Part shown: positions 22,879 to 31,272 of the stretch, piece by piece
How positions within the stretch are numbered: position 1 is the stretch's first letter
Layout of the letters: each line of letters starts with the position of its first letter
The notes under the pieces: generated by a model
Databases searched by the model: none
The model's input: the letters and a program-made list of their open reading frames with translations, nothing else
Told to the model about the DNA's origin: nothing
Assembly: GCA_949293245.1 (NCBI GenBank)
Contig: CASFCS010000021.1
Location: forward strand, 1-39,809
Reading direction: 5' to 3'
DNA: 39,809 bases
Source: an uncultured bacterium
GTDB lineage: Bacteria > Bacillota > Clostridia > Oscillospirales > Oscillospiraceae
Made by a program: the position numbers and the translations under genes

Positions 22879-23880
22879 TCACCGGGGAAGGAAGCCCACT
22901 TTTTTGTATACCTTGCGCAGGGTCTTGTTGGCCACATAGCCGGCCTTCTCCGCCCCGGCCCGGTAGACCGACTCCAGGTAGGCCTTGTCCGCCAGGAGGC
23001 GGCGGGTCTCCTCCTGGATGGGCCGCAGCATCTCCACCACGGCCTCCCCCACCACCGGCTTGAAGGCGCCGTAGCCCTTGCCCTCAAACTCCGCCTCGAT
23101 GGTCTCGTAGCTCTTGCCGGTGACGGCGGAGTAGATGCCCATCAGGTTGGCCACCCCGGGCTTGTTCTCCCGGTCAAAGCGGACGCACCGCTCCGTGTCG
23201 CTGTCGGTGACCGCCCGCTTGAACTTGCGCATGATGTCCTCTGGCTTCTCCATGAGAAAGACGCACCCCTCGGGGATGGACTTGCTCATCTTGGTGTCGG
23301 GCTGGTTGAGGCTCATGACCCGGGCGCCCATCTTGGGGATGTAGGGCTCGGGCACCTTGAACACGTCCCCGTAGACGTGGTTGAACCGCTGGGCCACGTT
23401 GCGGGTGAGCTCCACGTGCTGCTTCTGGTCCTCCCCCACCGGGACAAAGTCGGGCTGGTAGAGCAGGATATCCGCCGCCATCAGGGCGGGGTAGGTGAAC
23501 AGGCCGCCGTTGATGTTGTCGGCGTGCTTGGCAGACTTGTCCTTGAACTGGGTCATGCGGGAGAGCTCGCCGAACATGGTGTAGCAGTTGAGCACCCACC
23601 CCAGCTCCGCGTGGGCGGGCACGTGGGACTGGACGAACAGGGTGTTCTTCTCCGGGTCCAGGCCGCAGGCGATGTACTGGGCCAGCTGCTCCAGGGTGCG
23701 GCGGCGCAGGTCGGCGGGGGTCTGCCGCACGGTGATGGTGTGCATGTCCGCCATGAAGTAGTAGCAGTCAAACTCCTCCGCCCGGGCGCCCCAGTTCTTG
23801 ATGGCCCCCAGGTAATTGCCAAGATGCAGGTCTCCGCTGGGCTGAATGCCGGAGAGCATCACTTTTTTCTGGTTGTCCAT
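22879..23880 (-). CDS. trpS: Tryptophanyl-tRNA synthetase
   Basis: A class I aminoacyl-tRNA synthetase of 333 residues, complete. The HIGH-type motif is HLGN (19-22) in PSGDLHLGN and KMSKS lies at 197-201. The start MDNQKKVML at 23880 is preceded by AGAGGTG about 11 bp upstream; an upstream in-frame ATG would lie beyond the promoter's start point. It is transcribed from the TTGTCA/TATGAT promoter that overlaps the divergent gltX promoter, and is followed by the TagO and WecB genes in one probable operon. No T-box is seen in its leader. Confidence 0.95.
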   Translation of the reverse strand: MDNQKKVMLSGIQPSGDLHLGNYLGAIKNWGARAEEFDCYYFMADMHTITVRQTPADLRRRTLEQLAQYIACGLDPEKNTLFVQSHVPAHAELGWVLNCYTMFGELSRMTQFKDKSAKHADNINGGLFTYPALMAADILLYQPDFVPVGEDQKQHVELTRNVAQRFNHVYGDVFKVPEPYIPKMGARVMSLNQPDTKMSKSIPEGCVFLMEKPEDIMRKFKRAVTDSDTERCVRFDRENKPGVANLMGIYSAVTGKSYETIEAEFEGKGYGAFKPVVGEAVVEMLRPIQEETRRLLADKAYLESVYRAGAEKAGYVANKTLRKVYKKVGFLPR

Positions 23881-23944
23881 ATTGAAAAATACACCTCTTA
23901 CCAGTGGATTGGTTTCCACAGGGCACAATGACCCATGTTGTATC

Positions 23945-23973
23945 ATCATATCATATCCGATTGTCCTTGACAA
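23945..23973 (-). promoter_or_regulatory. trpS promoter
   Basis: On the - strand, TTGTCA (23973-23968), 17 bp and TATGAT (23950-23945), each differing from consensus at one position. The -35 hexamer occupies nearly the same bases as the -35 of the divergent gltX promoter. Confidence 0.75.
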
Positions 23974-23995
23974 TCCTCAGGAGAAAAAATAGAAT
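23967..23995 (+). promoter_or_regulatory. gltX promoter
   Basis: TTGACA (23967-23972), 17 bp and TAGAAT (23990-23995). The -35 box is shared with trpS on the opposite strand, so the two polymerases cannot bind at once. Confidence 0.75.
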
Positions 23996-24039
23996 AATGG
24001 AACAGAACATCCCTACAATGTCAAAAAGGAGTTTTTCCT

Positions 24040-25527
24040 ATGGATATGAACTGGTTTGACCAGATGGAGGAGCGCATCCCCCAGGGCAGGGTGCGCACCC
24101 GGTTCGCCCCCTCCCCCACCGGGTACATGCACGTGGGCAACCTGCGCACCGCCCTGTACACCTGGCTCATCGCCCGGCACAGCGGCGGCACCTTCATTTT
24201 GCGCATCGAGGACACGGACCAGGGCCGGCTGGTGGCGGACGCCGCCGACGTGATCTACGCCACCCTGCGCAAGTGCGGCCTCACCTGGGACGAGGGGCCC
24301 GACGTGGGCGGCCCGGTGGGCCCCTATATCCAGACCCAGCGGCGGGACCTGTACGGCAAGTACGCCCGGCTGCTGGTGGAGAAGGGCCACGCCTACTACT
24401 GCTTCTGCGAAAAGACCGAGTCGGAGGAGGACGCCGGGGACTTTGACCGCTCGGTGGACCCCTGCCGGGACCTGGACCCCGCAGAGGCCCTGCGGCGGGT
24501 GGAGGCCGGGGAGCCCTACGTCATCCGCCAGCGCATCCCCCATGGCGGCCAGACCACCTTTGACGACGCGGTGTTCGGCGCCATCACCGTGGACAACGAC
24601 ACCCTGGACGACCAGGTGCTCATCAAGCGGGACGGCCTGCCCACCTACAACTTCGCCAACGTCATCGACGACCACCTGATGGGCATCACCCACGTGGTGC
24701 GGGGCAGCGAGTACCTCTCCTCCGCCCCCAAGTATAACCTCCTCTACCAGGGCTTTGGCTGGGAGGTGCCCACCTATATCCACTGCTCCCCCGTCATGCG
24801 GGACGCCCACAACAAGATGTCCAAGCGGAAGGGGGACCCCTCCTACGAGGATCTCATCTCCATGGGCTACCTGTCCGAGGCGGTGGTAAACTATGTCACC
24901 CTGCTGGGCTGGTCCCCCCGGGGGGAGTACGCCGAGCGGGAGTTCTTCACCCTCCAGGAGCTCTCGGAGGTCTTTGACATCGGCGGCATCTCCAAGTCCC
25001 CCGCCATCTTCGACATCGAGAAGCTCAAGTATTTCAACGCCAGCTACCTGCGCTCTTTGTCCCCCGAGGCCTTCTACGACGCCGCCCTGCCCTATCTCCG
25101 CCAGGCCATCACCAGCCCCGCCATTGACCTGAAGCTGGTGGCCCCCCTGGTGCAGCCCCGGTGCGACACCCTGCTGGACATCGCCCCCCAGGTGGACTTC
25201 TTCGACGCCCTGCCCGACTACTCCACCGACCTCTACTGCCACAAGAAGATGAAGACCAACGTAGAGAACTCCCTGGAGGCCCTGGAGCAGGTGCTCCCCG
25301 TGCTGGAGGCGCTGCCCGAGTGGACCTACGATGCCATCCACGACGCCCTCATCGGCCTGGCCCAGCAGCTGGAGCTGAAAAACGGCCGCATCATGTGGCC
25401 CGTGCGCACCGCCCTGTCCGGCAAGGCCGTCACCCCCGGCGGCGCGGTGGAGCTGTGCCACATTCTGGGCAGGGAGGAGACCCTCCGCCGCATCCGGGCG
25501 GGCATGGAGCTCCTCCGGGGGCAGTGA
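24040..25527 (+). CDS. gltX: Glutamyl-tRNA synthetase
   Basis: GltX charges tRNA-Glu (and, in many Firmicutes lacking GlnRS, also tRNA-Gln). The 495-residue product has the HIGH-type region PSPTGYMHVGNLRTA (25-39) and KMSKRK near 258-263, with the C-terminal anticodon-binding domain complete. The start has AAAAAGGAG upstream with about 9 bp spacing. The gene is monocistronic with its own promoter and a very strong terminator, and is divergent from trpS. Confidence 0.96.
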   Translation: MDMNWFDQMEERIPQGRVRTRFAPSPTGYMHVGNLRTALYTWLIARHSGGTFILRIEDTDQGRLVADAADVIYATLRKCGLTWDEGPDVGGPVGPYIQTQRRDLYGKYARLLVEKGHAYYCFCEKTESEEDAGDFDRSVDPCRDLDPAEALRRVEAGEPYVIRQRIPHGGQTTFDDAVFGAITVDNDTLDDQVLIKRDGLPTYNFANVIDDHLMGITHVVRGSEYLSSAPKYNLLYQGFGWEVPTYIHCSPVMRDAHNKMSKRKGDPSYEDLISMGYLSEAVVNYVTLLGWSPRGEYAEREFFTLQELSEVFDIGGISKSPAIFDIEKLKYFNASYLRSLSPEAFYDAALPYLRQAITSPAIDLKLVAPLVQPRCDTLLDIAPQVDFFDALPDYSTDLYCHKKMKTNVENSLEALEQVLPVLEALPEWTYDAIHDALIGLAQQLELKNGRIMWPVRTALSGKAVTPGGAVELCHILGREETLRRIRAGMELLRGQ

Positions 25528-25543
25528 TCCCCTTTCAACACGC

Positions 25544-25582
25544 AAAAAATTCCCGGCGATCTGGAGATCGCCGGGAATTTTT
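25544..25582. terminator. Bidirectional terminator after gltX
   Basis: AATTCCCGGCGATC, a TGGA loop and the exact complement form a long stem with A-run and T-run flanks. It ends gltX on the + strand and the RR-ABC-HK operon on the - strand. Confidence 0.92.
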
Positions 25583-25584
25583 AT

Positions 25585-26085
25585 TTATGTGTCAAAGCGG
25601 CAGATGTACAGGATGTCCGTCTCCGTGTCGTACAGCCCAACCGTCAGATTGAAGGAGTACCGCTCCAGGATGTCCTGGCACTCCTCCCGGTACTCCTCCG
25701 GCTGCCTGTCCACCAGGCAGTAGTACCCTTCCCGGATCTCCGGCACCAGGGGCTCCCCCGCCCCGTCGATGAGGTAGGGGCCCCAGCCGGCGTCCCCCTT
25801 TTCCAGGCCGTACACCAGGGCCTGGGCGGTGTCGTCCAGAGGGAGGGGGCTCCAGCCCCTGTCCCCCCGGAGGCGCTCCTGGAAGCCCCTCCCCTCCAGG
25901 GACAGCACCTGGCAGGACACCCCGTCCCCGTTGCCGCTGTGGGTGTCGTAAAGGGACACCGTGGCGCACCCCGACAGGTCAATGCCCAGCTCCCGGGCGG
26001 CCTTCTCCCGCTCCGTGGGACCCCAGGAGGTCAGGGAAATCAGAAGCATCACCACCACGGCCAGGGCCATCAGAATCTTTTTCAT
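25585..26085 (-). CDS. Secreted or membrane-anchored protein, unknown
   Basis: A 166-residue protein with an N-terminal hydrophobic segment (MKKILMALAVVVMLLISLTSWG) that looks like a signal peptide or anchor, without a lipobox cysteine. The rest is acidic and mixed alpha/beta with paired YDT motifs (VSLYDTHSG, VGLYDTETD). No known family is recognised. It is the last gene of the response-regulator/ABC/kinase operon, 2 bp after the kinase, with GGAGG before its start. It could be a sensing or binding partner of the module; that is inference from position. Confidence 0.75.
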   Translation of the reverse strand: MKKILMALAVVVMLLISLTSWGPTEREKAARELGIDLSGCATVSLYDTHSGNGDGVSCQVLSLEGRGFQERLRGDRGWSPLPLDDTAQALVYGLEKGDAGWGPYLIDGAGEPLVPEIREGYYCLVDRQPEEYREECQDILERYSFNLTVGLYDTETDILYICRFDT

Positions 26086-26087
26086 GG

Positions 26088-27017
26088 TCACACCTCCGGG
26101 GCCTGCTGCCCCCCGCTCCCGCCCAGGGTCCACAGGGTCTCTATGGTGAAGCGCCCCTCCCGCAGCTCCGGGCGGACCTGGTGGCCCATCTGGACCATCA
26201 GGGCCTGGACGATGGACAGCCCCAGGCCGGTGTTCTGTCCGGTGCGGGTGCGGTCGGCGGTGAAGGAGCGCTCGAACACGTGGAGCACGTCCTCCTGGGT
26301 CATGTCCGGGGCGCCGTTGGTGAAGGACGCCGCCGCCCACGCCCCCCGGCGCTCCAGCTTCACCTCCAGGGTGCCCTGGCCGTGGCGCAGGGCGTTGACC
26401 AGCAGGTTGGAGAACACCCGCCGCACCCCGCCCCGGTCCCCCCACACCGGTGGGATGTCCCGGGCCAGGTCCACCGACACAGTGAGGCCGCTCTTCTCCA
26501 GCTCGGGGTAAAACCCCGCCAGCACCTCCTCCAGCTCCCGGCGCAATTCCACCTGCTCCCGCTCCAGGGGGTACTCGCCCCCCTCGATGCGGGACAGGTC
26601 ATAAAAGGCGGTGATGAGCTCCCGCAGGGACTGGGCCCGGCCGTCGATCACCTCCAGCCAGGCCCGCCGCTCCTCCGGGGAGAGGCCCTCCTCCCGCAGC
26701 AGCTGGAGGTAGCCCAGAATGGAGGTGAGGGGGGTGCGCAGGTCGTGGGACACGTTGGCGATCTGCTGGCGGAGCTGCCGCTCCTTGCGCTGGTAGTCCA
26801 CCCGCTCCAGCTCCCGCTGCTCCAGCAGGGCGTTGATGGTGTGGAACAGTTCCTCCGCCTGGCGGTTGGGGGTGTCCAGGGTGAGGCGCACGCCGGTCTC
26901 CCCGGCGCGCACCTGCTCCAGCTGCTCCCTGGCCTGGCGCAGATTCTTCTCCAGGGTGTAGATCCCCAGGATCAGGGACAGGCACACCAGCACCAGCACG
27001 ATCACCAGCCACACCAC
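26088..27017 (-). CDS. Sensor histidine kinase with minimal input domain
   Basis: The 309-residue kinase has a single N-terminal transmembrane helix (about 2-20), a short coiled linker, the dimerisation box NVSHDLRTPLTSI with phospho-His91, and an ATP-binding domain ending in TGLGLSIVQAL. It lacks a sizeable extracellular sensor, like the kinases that sense through a partner ABC transporter. Start is taken as GTG 27017, which has GGAGG 8 bp upstream; TTG 27032 would add five residues. It follows the ABC permease closely and, with the response regulator upstream, forms a complete two-component system. Confidence 0.9.
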   Translation of the reverse strand: MVWLVIVLVLVCLSLILGIYTLEKNLRQAREQLEQVRAGETGVRLTLDTPNRQAEELFHTINALLEQRELERVDYQRKERQLRQQIANVSHDLRTPLTSILGYLQLLREEGLSPEERRAWLEVIDGRAQSLRELITAFYDLSRIEGGEYPLEREQVELRRELEEVLAGFYPELEKSGLTVSVDLARDIPPVWGDRGGVRRVFSNLLVNALRHGQGTLEVKLERRGAWAAASFTNGAPDMTQEDVLHVFERSFTADRTRTGQNTGLGLSIVQALMVQMGHQVRPELREGRFTIETLWTLGGSGGQQAPEV

Positions 27018-27037
27018 GGGCGCCACCTCCAATCAGG

Positions 27038-27823
27038 TCAGTTGATCTCCTTTTTGTGGAAGGCCCACAGGCCCAGGGCGGTACATACCCCCATCCAGAC
27101 CAGGCCCAGGACCCAGCTCTTGGCCATAAAGCCCCAGTCGCCCACCACCTTGTAGGCGCCGGCCACCATGTTCTGGGGCATCCAGCTGTTCAGGGTGAGC
27201 AGGGCCTCCCGCAGCCCGCCCTCCACGGTGGTCAGCAGGCTCATGATATCCAGCACCATGGGGGGCACCGCCATGATGCCCACCGCCAGGAAGGCCCCCA
27301 TGGTGTTGCTGCGGATCAGGAAATAGATCAGATTGGTCAGAGCCATCATGCCCAGGAACTGAGGCAGATCCGCCAACAGGCAGTAGCCCACTATGGTCAG
27401 GACCTGCCCGGCGTCCCCGGGGGCGCTGGGCTCCAGCAGCAGCCAGCACAGCCCCTCGTAAAAGCCCACCGTCAAAAGCAGCATCACCACGCCCGCAACG
27501 GCCGCCACTGCCAGCTTGCCCAGGTAGATCCGGGCCCGGGGCAGGCCGAAGGACACCTCGTTTTTCAGGGTGTTGAATTTATACTGGTCGGAGAACACCA
27601 TGTCCCCCACCACAATGGGTGCGTACACCCCCAGGCCCAGCAGGCTCACCGCCAGGCTGCCCCCGGTGGCGAAGTCCACGTGGTTGCCGTTGGCGTTGGT
27701 GAAGGCCCAGCCCGCCACCAGCAGGCCGGCGCACAGGAGAAGGACCAGCTGGGTGGCGTAGAGGTACTTGCGGTGGAGCACCTTGTAAAACTCCGCGCGG
27801 ATGTAGTTAAGCACGGTCCTCAC
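27038..27823 (-). CDS. ABC transporter permease (ABC-2 type)
   Basis: A 261-residue membrane protein with about six helices (near 20-42, 58-78, 105-130, 150-170, 175-198 and 235-255), of the ABC-2/BcrB-like group. The N-terminal YIRAEFYKVLHRKY segment is characteristic of lantibiotic/bacitracin permeases. Start is GTG at 27823. It overlaps the ATPase gene by 17 bp and is followed by the kinase after 5-20 bp. It is likely the membrane partner of the preceding ATPase in peptide-antibiotic export or immunity. Confidence 0.88.
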   Translation of the reverse strand: MRTVLNYIRAEFYKVLHRKYLYATQLVLLLCAGLLVAGWAFTNANGNHVDFATGGSLAVSLLGLGVYAPIVVGDMVFSDQYKFNTLKNEVSFGLPRARIYLGKLAVAAVAGVVMLLLTVGFYEGLCWLLLEPSAPGDAGQVLTIVGYCLLADLPQFLGMMALTNLIYFLIRSNTMGAFLAVGIMAVPPMVLDIMSLLTTVEGGLREALLTLNSWMPQNMVAGAYKVVGDWGFMAKSWVLGLVWMGVCTALGLWAFHKKEIN

Positions 27824-28730
27824 CCCCGATCAGCTTGAGGAAGTAGTCCTCCAGATTGGCCGTCCGGTGCTCCGCCGCCAGAATGGCCACCCCCGTCCGG
27901 GCCAGGGCCCCGGTGACCAGCTGGGGCTGGTCCAGGAAGTCGTACACCCGGATGTGTCCCCCGGGCAGGACCTCGAAGTGCCGGGTCTGGAGCTCCCGCT
28001 CCAGGGCCGCGGCGGCCAGGCCCGGGTTGTCCACGGTGACCTCCAGGCAGGAGCGGCACTTGTCGTGGAGGGCCGCAGCGGAGATCTCCTCCAGCATCTC
28101 CCCCCGGTCCAGAAAGCCGTAACAGGTGGCCACGTTGGACAGCTCGCTGAGGATGTGGCTGGAGATGAGGATGGTGGTCCCCCGCTCCCGGTTGAGCGCC
28201 TGCAGGATGGAGCGGAACTCCACGATGCCCTCCGGGTCCAGGCCGTTGATGGGCTCATCCAGCAGGAGGAAATCGGGGTGGTTCATCAGGGCCAGGGCCA
28301 GGCCCAGGCGCTGCTTCATGCCCAGGGAGAAGGCCTTGAAGCGCTTTTTGCCCGTGTCCGCCAGGCCCACCTGGCTCAGGGCCTCCTCCACCACCTCCCG
28401 GCCGGGGATCCCCCGCTGCAGGCGGTAGTACTCCAGATTCTCCCGGGCAGAGAGGTAGGGGTAAAAGCTGGGGATCTCCACCATGGCCCCCGTGCGGCGG
28501 CGGGCCTTCTCCAGGCCCCGGGGATCCCGGGCGCCGAAGAGGGCCATCTCGCCGCTGTCGGGGTGGCTCTGCCCCGCCGCCATGCGGATGATGGTGGTCT
28601 TGCCCGCGCCATTGCGGCCCACCAGGCCGTAGATCTGCCCCTGGTCCAGGTTCAGGTCCACCTGGCGCACCGCCGGCGTCTTACCGTAGTATTTGGTAAG
28701 GCCCCGGAGGGTCAGGACCGGTTTTGTCAT
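27807..28730 (-). CDS. ABC transporter ATP-binding protein (BcrA-like)
   Basis: The 307-residue protein has Walker A GRNGAGKTT (38-46), Q-loop region, an ABC signature of the degenerate form FSLGMKQRLG (about 133-142) and Walker B FLLLDEPINGLDPEG. The C-terminal about 80 residues form the extra domain seen in drug and lantibiotic ATPases. It is preceded by 85 bp carrying direct repeats that are likely the response-regulator site. It overlaps its permease by 17 bp. Substrate is not readable; antimicrobial peptide is the most likely by family. Confidence 0.92.
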   Translation of the reverse strand: MTKPVLTLRGLTKYYGKTPAVRQVDLNLDQGQIYGLVGRNGAGKTTIIRMAAGQSHPDSGEMALFGARDPRGLEKARRRTGAMVEIPSFYPYLSARENLEYYRLQRGIPGREVVEEALSQVGLADTGKKRFKAFSLGMKQRLGLALALMNHPDFLLLDEPINGLDPEGIVEFRSILQALNRERGTTILISSHILSELSNVATCYGFLDRGEMLEEISAAALHDKCRSCLEVTVDNPGLAAAALERELQTRHFEVLPGGHIRVYDFLDQPQLVTGALARTGVAILAAEHRTANLEDYFLKLIGGEDRA

Positions 28731-28795
28731 AAGGCATCCAACCTTTCTTCTTTGGACTGTGCCTACAGGATATCAGCCCCCGCCCAAGAAGTCGG

Positions 28796-28822
28796 AAAGA
28801 AAGTCTAAAGAAAGTTTAAAGT
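28796..28822 (-). promoter_or_regulatory. 11-bp tandem repeats, probable response-regulator site
   Basis: AAAGAAAGTCT (28796-28806) and AAAGAAAGTTT (28807-28817) followed by AAAGT are direct repeats in exact 11-bp phase. That spacing is typical of OmpR/PhoB-family binding sites. They straddle the stop of the response-regulator gene and lie upstream of the ABC genes, which suggests autoregulated induction of the transporter. Confidence 0.55.
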
Positions 28823-29538
28823 CCCCTGGGGCCCGTCCCGGCCCGCTCCTCCCCGCCCAGGGTGAAGCCGATGCCCCACACGGTGCGGATGGCCTCCGCC
28901 ACCCCGGCCCTGGCCAGCTTGGCGCGCAGATTGCTCACATGGACGTTGACGGTGTTGTCGTCCCCCATAAACTCCTCCCCCCACACAGACTCGTAGATCT
29001 GCCCCCGGGTGAGGACATGGCCGGGGCGCTCCATGAGCTTTTCCAGGATGGCAAACTCCCGCCCCGTAAGGGTGAGGCGCTTTCCTCCGGCGGTGACCCG
29101 GTGCTCTTCCCGGTCCAGCTCCAGGGGGCCCCAGGTGAGGGGGCCCCGGCTGTCCCCCCGGTCGGAGAACTCCTTGTACCGCCGCAGCTGGGCCTCCGCC
29201 CGGGCCAGCAGCTCCTGGTTGTCAAAGGGCTTGGGCACGAAGTCGTCCGCCCCCAGCCGCAGCACCTCTACCCGGGCCTCCACCCCCGCCTTGGCGGAGA
29301 GGACGATAATGGGCATGGTGCTGCGCCGGCGGACCTGGGCAATGAACTCCTCCCCCGACACCCCGGGGAGCATCAGATCCAGCACCACCAGGTCGTAGTC
29401 GTACCGCTCCGCCCAGAGGAGCCCCTCGCTGCCCGAGAAGGCCGGGCGGCACTGCCACCCCGCCCCCTCCAGCACCCGGCACACCAGGCGGTTGATGTCC
29501 TGGTCGTCCTCCACCACAAGAATATGACAGCTGTCCAT
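28816..29538 (-). CDS. OmpR-family response regulator
   Basis: The 240-residue regulator has a receiver domain with phospho-acceptor Asp54 in VVLDLMLPG, the Asp pair at 11-12 and the switch residues in VLSAKAG. A linker is followed by a winged-helix DNA-binding domain (about 135-228) with LTGREFAILEKLM and the recognition helix region VNVHVSNLRAKL. Start ATG 29538 has AGGGTGA upstream; it lies 2 bp from the rqcH stop, so it may be co-transcribed with mrnC-rqcH. Downstream ABC, permease and kinase genes are its likely module. Confidence 0.93.
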   Translation of the reverse strand: MDSCHILVVEDDQDINRLVCRVLEGAGWQCRPAFSGSEGLLWAERYDYDLVVLDLMLPGVSGEEFIAQVRRRSTMPIIVLSAKAGVEARVEVLRLGADDFVPKPFDNQELLARAEAQLRRYKEFSDRGDSRGPLTWGPLELDREEHRVTAGGKRLTLTGREFAILEKLMERPGHVLTRGQIYESVWGEEFMGDDNTVNVHVSNLRAKLARAGVAEAIRTVWGIGFTLGGEERAGTGPRGL

Positions 29539-29540
29539 AG

Positions 29541-31271
29541 TCACTTCACCCTCAGCCGCTGGGCCAGCTCCCCGTCCGGCGTGACGTTGGTGGTCTCATA
29601 GGTGGTGTAGACCACGAAGCCGGGCCGGGCGCCGGCGGGTTTTTTCACATACTTCACCGGCGTGAAATCCACCGGCACCTTGCCGCTCTCCCGGGCCTGG
29701 GAGAACCAGGCCGCCAGCACCGCCGCCTGGTGGATGCTCTCCTGGTCGGGGGTCCTGCCCTCGGTCCAGAGGATCACATGGGAGCCGTGGATCTTCTGGG
29801 CGTGGAACCAGATGTCGCTTTTGAAGGCGTCCTTGGTGGTGAGGCGGTCGTTCTGGCTGTTGTTCTTCCCCACGGAGATGCGCAGCCCCGCGGTGGAGCG
29901 GAACTCCATGGGCTTGGCCGTCACCCGCTTCTCCCGCTTGGCCGCCGTCTTCTGCCGGCGGAGGTAGCCCGTATCGATGAGCTCCTGGCGGATCTCCTGG
30001 AGGTCCTTGTCCCCCTCCACCAGGGAGAGGTTCTCCAGCACGCTGTTGAGATAGTCCAGCTCCCGCCGGCCTTTCTCGATCTGCTCGGTGAGCTTCTCCT
30101 CGGCGGTCTTGGCCTTGTTGTAATTCTTATAGTAGCGCCCGGCGTTCTGCTGGGGGGTGAGGAGGGGGTCCAGGGGGATGTCCACCTCCCGCCCCTCCGG
30201 GTCGTAGAAGTCTACCGTGTGGAGAACCGTCATCCCCCGCTCCATCTGGTAGAGGTTGGAGGTGATGATGTCCCCGAACTGCCGCAGCCGCTCCCGGTCC
30301 CGGGTGGCCTCCAGCTCCTTCTCCTGGTTGGCCAGCTTGCGCTGCACCCGGTCCCGGGCGTGGGTGACGCTCTTGATGAAGTCCTGCCCCTTCTGCTTCA
30401 CCCGCTCCGCCGCCTCCCGCTGGGCGTAGAAGGCGTCCAGCATGGCCGAGAAGCTCTCCTGCCGCAGCAGGCCGGTCTCCGGCCCGTACTGGAGGATGGG
30501 CAGGAAGGAGAAGTCCGCCGGTTTGCCCTCCCGCTCCAGGATCACAGGTGTAAACTTATTTTCCTTTACATCGTTCATCAGGCGGAAGAATTCCCGGGAG
30601 AGGGCCTCACGGTCCTCCCCCGCCCGGAAGGCGATCTCCCGGGCGATCAGGGGGGAAATCCCGCCGAAGGTGTCCAGAATCCAGCCATCCAGCCGTTTTT
30701 CCTCCTGGGGGCACCGGGCCAGCAGAGTGTGGAATTCCTCCTCCGTAACTGTAAAGGGATCTACCTTGTCAACCGGTTCCGGCTGCCGGTAGAACATCCC
30801 GGGCAGCAGCTGCCGCTTGGCGGACATGTCCCCGTCCACCCGGCGGATGCAGTCGGTGATGCGCCCCGCCTCGTCCAGCAGCACCAGGTTGGCCCGGCGG
30901 CCCATACACTCCAGCACCAGCCGCCGCTCCACCCGGTCCCCCAGCTCGTTGAGGGTCTCAAAGCGCAGCTCCACCAACCGCTCCGCCGGGGGCTGGGTGA
31001 GCTCCAGCAGGCGGCCCCCCTGGAGGTGCTTGCGCAGGAGCATGCAGAACATGGGGGGCTGCTCCGGGTTGTCCCGGGAAATCCCGGTGAGCTGCAGCCG
31101 GGGGTGGGCGGGGCTGGCCGACAGCAGCAGCTTCACATTTTCGTTTCTCCCCCGCATGGCCAGGATGATCTCATCCCGGGCGGGCTGGTAGATCTTGTCC
31201 ACCTTGGCCCCCAGGAGCTTGTCCCGCAGCTCCCCCACCAGGGCGGTCAGGCATATGGCGTCCAGTGGCAT
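29541..31271 (-). CDS. rqcH: RqcH (NFACT-family) ribosome quality-control protein
   Basis: RqcH binds 50S subunits carrying stalled nascent chains and recruits tRNA-Ala to add C-terminal alanine tails for degradation. The 576-residue product has an NFACT-N domain (about 1-185), a long helical middle with coiled-coil character (about 290-420), and the NFACT-R domain with KSDIWFHAQKIHGSHVIL near 485-500. It was formerly annotated as fibronectin-binding protein. It starts at ATG 31271, 1 bp after the mrnC stop, so the two are coupled. Confidence 0.93.
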   Translation of the reverse strand: MPLDAICLTALVGELRDKLLGAKVDKIYQPARDEIILAMRGRNENVKLLLSASPAHPRLQLTGISRDNPEQPPMFCMLLRKHLQGGRLLELTQPPAERLVELRFETLNELGDRVERRLVLECMGRRANLVLLDEAGRITDCIRRVDGDMSAKRQLLPGMFYRQPEPVDKVDPFTVTEEEFHTLLARCPQEEKRLDGWILDTFGGISPLIAREIAFRAGEDREALSREFFRLMNDVKENKFTPVILEREGKPADFSFLPILQYGPETGLLRQESFSAMLDAFYAQREAAERVKQKGQDFIKSVTHARDRVQRKLANQEKELEATRDRERLRQFGDIITSNLYQMERGMTVLHTVDFYDPEGREVDIPLDPLLTPQQNAGRYYKNYNKAKTAEEKLTEQIEKGRRELDYLNSVLENLSLVEGDKDLQEIRQELIDTGYLRRQKTAAKREKRVTAKPMEFRSTAGLRISVGKNNSQNDRLTTKDAFKSDIWFHAQKIHGSHVILWTEGRTPDQESIHQAAVLAAWFSQARESGKVPVDFTPVKYVKKPAGARPGFVVYTTYETTNVTPDGELAQRLRVK

Positions 31272-31272
31272 G

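Noticed and set aside
24013-25545. Long - strand open frame opposite gltX
   Set aside because: It is the antisense shadow of glutamyl-tRNA synthetase, with no recognisable domain or ribosome site.
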